From Planctomycetota bacterium (GTDB taxonomy: Bacteria; Planctomycetota; Planctomycetia; Pirellulales; Pirellulaceae): 30,854 bases of DNA. A program made the position numbers and the translations under genes. The DNA is taken from assembly GCA_029259935.1 (NCBI GenBank), contig JAJDEH010000260.1, forward strand, positions 1-30,854, read 5' to 3'. Below, piece after piece: positions 27,335 to 30,854 of the stretch (positions within the stretch are counted from its first letter, which is position 1; each line of letters starts with the position of its first letter). Under the pieces are notes generated by a model. That model had not been told where the DNA came from, ran no database searches, and saw only the letters and a list, made by a program, of their open reading frames with translations.

Positions 27335-27943
27335 TTGGATCACTATCTAGGAATCTTCCTGCGGTCGATCTTCAGCGAGAATCTGGCGTTAGCCTTTTTC
27401 CTGGGCATGTGTACGTTTCTGGCCGTGTCAAAGAATGTAAAAACCGCCGAAGGACTGGGCATCGCCGTGATTGTGATCATGGGAATCACGATCCCGGCGA
27501 ATAACTTGATCTATCGATATCTTTTGAAGTCGGGGGCGCTCGTGTGGATCAGCGAAGACTTCGCTGGCATCGATTTGACTTTTTTGGGTTTGATCAGTTA
27601 CATCGGCGTGATCGCGGCCATGGTGCAGATTCTGGAGATGACGTTGGATCGGTTTGTCCCGCGACTCTACAACAGCCTCGGGATATTCCTGCCGCTAATC
27701 ACCGTGAACTGCGCGATTCTTGGCGGATCGTTATTCATGGTTGAACGCGACTACAACCTCCCGGAAAGCGTCGTATTTGGCCTTGGCTCCGGTGTTGGTT
27801 GGGCGCTGGCAATCATGGCGTTGGCCGGGATCCGCGAGAAAATGAAATACAGCGATGTGCCCGCCGGGCTGAGAGGCTTGGGCATCACGTTCATTGTGGT
27901 CGGTTTGATGGCGTTGGCATTCATGTCGTTCGGCGGCATTTAG
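27335..27943 (+). CDS. nqrE: Na+-translocating NADH:quinone oxidoreductase subunit E
   Basis: NqrE is the second six-helix membrane subunit, inverted relative to NqrD. The 202-residue protein has '[24 protein letters not shown]', '[21 protein letters not shown]', '[20 protein letters not shown]' and '[18 protein letters not shown]', with the expected Cys residues in the first and third. It starts at TTG (27335), four bases after the nqrD stop, with GGAGGG upstream; the N-terminus [19 protein letters not shown] fits the family, so the rare start is well supported. Confidence 0.97.
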   Translation: MDHYLGIFLRSIFSENLALAFFLGMCTFLAVSKNVKTAEGLGIAVIVIMGITIPANNLIYRYLLKSGALVWISEDFAGIDLTFLGLISYIGVIAAMVQILEMTLDRFVPRLYNSLGIFLPLITVNCAILGGSLFMVERDYNLPESVVFGLGSGVGWALAIMALAGIREKMKYSDVPAGLRGLGITFIVVGLMALAFMSFGGI

Positions 27944-27970
27944 TTGGTTCTTCATTCAAAGCGTGCTGGC

Positions 27971-29194
27971 ATGACGGAAATCCTTCTTGGCGTTGCGATG
28001 TTCACGGTGGTCGTCCTGTTCTTGGTCGCCGTGATTTTGGCTGCCAAGTCAAAACTGGTCGCCAGTGGCAATATCGCGATTTGTATCAACGACCAGAAAA
28101 CCATCGACGTTCCCGCCGGCGGCAAACTGCTGAACGCGCTTTCCGATCAAGGCATTTTCGTCTCGTCGGCCTGCGGAGGCGGCGGTACTTGTGCCCAGTG
28201 CATCGTGAAAGTGCTGGACGGCGGCGGCGATATCTTGCCCACCGAGCGGTCACACATTAACCGCCGCGAGGCGCGGGAAGGCTATCGCTTGTCTTGCCAG
28301 GTCCCCGTCAAGCAGGACTTAAAAGTCGAAGTGCCGCCCGAAGCTTTCGAAACCAAGAAGTGGCATTGCAAAGTTCGCTCGAACCACAACGTGGCGACGT
28401 TCATCAAGGAATTCGTGCTCGAACTGCCCGAAGGCCAGCAAGTCGACTTCAAGCCGGGTGGCTACATCCAAATCGAAGTCCCGCCGCATGAGATCGTTTA
28501 CAAAGACTTCGACATTGAAAAAGAGTATCACGAAGATTGGGACAAGTACAATGTTTGGCGCTACGTGTCGAAGGTCGACGACCCGGTGATTCGCGCCTAC
28601 TCGATGGCCAACTATCCGGGCGAGCAAGGCATCATCATGCTGAATATTCGTGTCGCCTCGCCGCCGCCGCGAGCACCCGAAGGCACTCCGCCGGGCAAAG
28701 TTTCGTCCTATATCTTTAGTCGCAAGCCGGGCGATGAAGTCACCATCTCGGGACCGTATGGCGAGTTTTTTATCAAGGACACCGACGCCGAGATGGTTTA
28801 CATCGGCGGCGGTGCCGGCATGGCTCCGCTGCGCAGCCATATCTACGAGCTGTTCAAACGCCGCAAGACGAACCGCAAAGTGTCTTACTGGTACGGCGGA
28901 CGCAGTTTGCGGGAATTGTTCTATCAAGATGAATTTGAAGCGATCGCCAAGGAGTTTCCTAACTTCAAATTCAATGTCGCTTTGTCGGAACCACTGCCGG
29001 AAGACAATTGGACGGGCTACAAGGGCTTCATTCATCAAGTGCTGTACGACAACTATTTGAAGGACCATCCGGCTCCGGAAGATATCGAATATTACATCTG
29101 CGGTCCGCCCATGATGAACGCGGCCGTTTTCAAAATGTTGGAAGACTTGGGCGTCGAGCCCGAGAACATCGCTTACGACGACTTCGGCGGTTAG
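27971..29194 (+). CDS. nqrF: Na+-translocating NADH:quinone oxidoreductase subunit F
   Basis: NqrF is the NADH-oxidising entry subunit with one N-terminal membrane helix, a [2Fe-2S] cluster and FAD. From the ATG at 27971 it has 407 residues, the usual size. Residues 5-27 form the helix. The ferredoxin domain has C68, C74 and C77 in '[12 protein letters not shown]' and C109 in 'RLSCQVPV'. The reductase part shows '[11 protein letters not shown]' for FAD, '[19 protein letters not shown]' for NADH and '[17 protein letters not shown]', and ends FGG. Absence of a strong ribosome site suggests coupling to nqrE, 27 bp upstream. An earlier TTG at 27944 is less likely. Confidence 0.97.
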   Translation: MTEILLGVAMFTVVVLFLVAVILAAKSKLVASGNIAICINDQKTIDVPAGGKLLNALSDQGIFVSSACGGGGTCAQCIVKVLDGGGDILPTERSHINRREAREGYRLSCQVPVKQDLKVEVPPEAFETKKWHCKVRSNHNVATFIKEFVLELPEGQQVDFKPGGYIQIEVPPHEIVYKDFDIEKEYHEDWDKYNVWRYVSKVDDPVIRAYSMANYPGEQGIIMLNIRVASPPPRAPEGTPPGKVSSYIFSRKPGDEVTISGPYGEFFIKDTDAEMVYIGGGAGMAPLRSHIYELFKRRKTNRKVSYWYGGRSLRELFYQDEFEAIAKEFPNFKFNVALSEPLPEDNWTGYKGFIHQVLYDNYLKDHPAPEDIEYYICGPPMMNAAVFKMLEDLGVEPENIAYDDFGG

Positions 29195-29222
29195 GTCGCC
29201 GGAGTACGGAAAGGCACGCCTC

Positions 29223-30524
29223 ATGCCTGACTGCCCGCCACATGCTTGCGGTTGCCGCTCGGCATGGATTCTCTTTACGCTCGTCGCCGTGGTCGCTTTG
29301 CTTGGCCATCAAGCCGCTTCCGCGGAATCGAAGGTCCTCACGCTAACCGGTCCAACGATGGGGACCAGTTACACGGTTAAGGCGTATTTTCAAAGTCCCG
29401 ACCACGCGAAGGATCTTCAGGTCAGAATCGATCGCCGGCTGTCGGAAATCGACGCCAAAATGTCTACCTATCGTGAGGATTCGGAGGTTTCGCAATTCAA
29501 TCGTGCCGGTGCCGGATCGTGGTTTCCTGTTTCGGAAGAGACCCTACACGTCGTCCAACGAGCCCAAGCGATTTCGAAATGGACGGACGGAGCGTTCGAC
29601 ATCACCGTCGGTCCGCTCGTGCGGCTGTGGAATTTCGGCCCCGATGCCGGTGAGGGCGACTTTCAGCCGCCGAATGATGCGGCCGTGCAAGAAGTTTTGC
29701 AATATGTTGGTTACCAGAAATTGGAACTTCGCAACGGCCTTCCCGCGCTGCGGAAAACAGTCGACGGGCTGCAGGTCGACTTGTCGGCCATAGCAAAAGG
29801 CTACGCGGTCGACGAAGTCGGCGAAGTGCTGCGGCGGGCTCGCGCGGTGGGGTTCATGGTCGAAATAGGTGGCGAAGTTCGCGCTGCGGGGACTCATCCC
29901 GATGGAACGCCGTGGAAGATCGGCATCGAGTCGCCGACGAGAAACGCCCGGCGGCTGGAGTTCGTTATCGAGCCGCGTGACATGGCGGTTGCCTCGTCGG
30001 GCGACTATCGCAACTACTTTGAACACGACGGCAAGATCTACTCGCACACGATCGACCCTCACGCGGGACGGCCGGTCCAGCATCAACTGTGCGCGGTGAC
30101 GGTCGTTTCCGACGACTGCGCGACGGCGGACGCCCTAGCAACCGCGATCCTGGTAATGGGAACGCGGCGCGGAAAGCAATGGGCGGAAGAAAACCAAGTT
30201 GCCGCCACGCTGATCACCCGATCCGGTGCGACGACGACCCGAACTCAAACGAGCCGGTTCACCGAATACGTCCCAGAAAAACAGAAAAGCGAACTGGGAA
30301 AGATCACACTCATCTCGATGATTGTGTTTGGCATTGCCCTGCTGGGAATGGCGATTGGAGTGATTCTTGGAAAGCGCCGCATTCAAGGCAGTTGCGGCGG
30401 GCTGGCCGGATTGCGAGACGAAAAAGGCAATACGCTATGCGAGGCTTGCACCAACCCGGCCCCTGAATGCCGGGGAGTTGACGTCGCCACCACGGAAGCC
30501 GGCGAAAGTGCCGCTCCGCGCTAG
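29223..30524 (+). CDS. apbE: FAD:protein FMN transferase ApbE with C-terminal NqrM-like (DUF539) domain
   Basis: ApbE transfers FMN from FAD onto Thr in NqrB and NqrC, outside the cytoplasm. The 433-residue protein has an N-terminal signal (residues about 13-34, ending AASA). The ApbE domain (38-350) is complete: '[13 protein letters not shown]', '[15 protein letters not shown]' (122-136), '[15 protein letters not shown]' (185-199), '[11 protein letters not shown]', '[12 protein letters not shown]' (274-285) and '[17 protein letters not shown]' (297-313). After it comes a membrane helix (361-383), then '[15 protein letters not shown]' and four Cys (C391, C406, C409, C416). This tail matches the layout of NqrM (DUF539), normally a separate small protein needed to mature Na+-NQR. 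GGAAAGG precedes the start, 28 bp after nqrF. The stop overlaps the convergent ispG stop. Confidence 0.93.
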   Translation: MPDCPPHACGCRSAWILFTLVAVVALLGHQAASAESKVLTLTGPTMGTSYTVKAYFQSPDHAKDLQVRIDRRLSEIDAKMSTYREDSEVSQFNRAGAGSWFPVSEETLHVVQRAQAISKWTDGAFDITVGPLVRLWNFGPDAGEGDFQPPNDAAVQEVLQYVGYQKLELRNGLPALRKTVDGLQVDLSAIAKGYAVDEVGEVLRRARAVGFMVEIGGEVRAAGTHPDGTPWKIGIESPTRNARRLEFVIEPRDMAVASSGDYRNYFEHDGKIYSHTIDPHAGRPVQHQLCAVTVVSDDCATADALATAILVMGTRRGKQWAEENQVAATLITRSGATTTRTQTSRFTEYVPEKQKSELGKITLISMIVFGIALLGMAIGVILGKRRIQGSCGGLAGLRDEKGNTLCEACTNPAPECRGVDVATTEAGESAAPR

Positions 30525-30854
30525 GCGACTCCTTGCCCGATTATCGCGTCCAGTTCCTCTTTCAGACGGCCAAGAATCTCGTCGTAAGGGTACGCGCCCA
30601 CCGTCTCTGGCCCGCGCTTTAAATTGACATGAGTCGGCCCACACCACAAGCCAAGATCGGCGTCGTCTGTTTCCCCAGGGCCATTCACGCGGCAACCCAT
30701 CACGGCAATGGTGATCGCATGATCCTCGGCGTAGCGGGTCAGTTCTTTGACCTTTTGCGCCAGTTCGATAAACGCCTCGTTCTCCACGCGCGAACAACTG
30801 GGACAGGAAATGATGTTCAGTGTATTCAGGCCAAAGTCGACCACCGTTCGCACT
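30521..30854 (-). CDS. ispG: 4-hydroxy-3-methylbut-2-enyl-diphosphate synthase, C-terminal part (cut by window edge)
   Basis: Only about 110 C-terminal residues are present; the gene runs off the right edge, so its start is not visible. IspG is a [4Fe-4S] enzyme of the MEP isoprenoid pathway, making HMBDP from MEcPP. The part seen has '[16 protein letters not shown]' with two cluster Cys, and '[20 protein letters not shown]' with the third Cys and the Glu ligand, the most conserved part of the family. The end is '[18 protein letters not shown]'. Its TAG stop shares the CTAG at 30521-30524 with the apbE stop. Confidence 0.95.
   Translation of the reverse strand, partial: VRTVVDFGLNTLNIISCPSCSRVENEAFIELAQKVKELTRYAEDHAITIAVMGCRVNGPGETDDADLGLWCGPTHVNLKRGPETVGAYPYDEILGRLKEELDAIIGQGVA

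Noticed and set aside
23309..29194. Possibility that the six-gene cluster is Rnf, not Nqr
   Set aside because: NqrA and the NADH-oxidising NqrF with ferredoxin and FAD domains are present, while RnfB- and RnfC-type ferredoxin subunits are absent.

Overview
The window looks like chromosomal DNA of a planctomycete, probably a relative of the Pirellulales. This rests on gene content: secreted PQQ/'FRGPGG' propellers, DUF1573 and NHL/thioredoxin lipoproteins, a BlaI/M56-WD40 pair, a FlgM-type anti-sigma factor and short intergenic REP-like elements. GC is fairly high and genes lie on both strands in short operons. No rRNA, tRNA, CRISPR array, prophage or insertion sequence was recognised. Gene identities come from motif reading only; no database search was run.

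Layout. 1-703 is non-coding with three dyads. 704-3295 holds a FlgM-like protein, a Fur-family regulator and purB, which converges on the regulator. 3548-7264 is a probable operon on + of a secreted helical/jelly-roll-like protein, a secreted PQQ-type propeller and aroA. 7334-12990 is a compact five-gene operon on -: BlaI-type repressor, M56 (BlaR1-like) membrane protease with a C-terminal WD40 region, two paralogous secreted proteins of unknown function, and a caspase/C13-like secreted protein without the expected catalytic cysteine. A perfect dyad sits exactly in the spacer of a candidate promoter in front of it. 13210-14190 is a DUF1573 protein on -. 14662-18691 on + is an NHLRC2-like thioredoxin/NHL lipoprotein followed by an unknown lipoprotein. 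18730-21828 on - is hisD-hisC-hisB. 22011-22874 on - is an OmpA-type lipoprotein. 23309-30524 on + is nqrABCDEF plus apbE, encoding the Na+-translocating NADH:quinone oxidoreductase and its flavin transferase. 30521-30854 on - is the 3' part of ispG, cut by the window edge.

How genes work together. The nqr operon is complete. NqrB and NqrC carry the SGAT/TGAT motifs that receive covalent FMN, and the last gene encodes the ApbE flavin transferase. That ApbE protein continues into a membrane helix and a four-cysteine tail resembling NqrM (DUF539), the Na+-NQR maturation factor, so one protein may combine both maturation functions. An 18-bp site 43 bp upstream of nqrA matches the Rex (NADH/NAD+ sensor) consensus at 13 of 14 fixed positions, although it also fits a CRP-type site.

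The best candidate for an undescribed system is the five-gene BlaI/M56-WD40 operon. Its layout suggests an envelope-sensing circuit in which proteolysis relieves BlaI repression and induces three secreted proteins. What it senses cannot be told from sequence.
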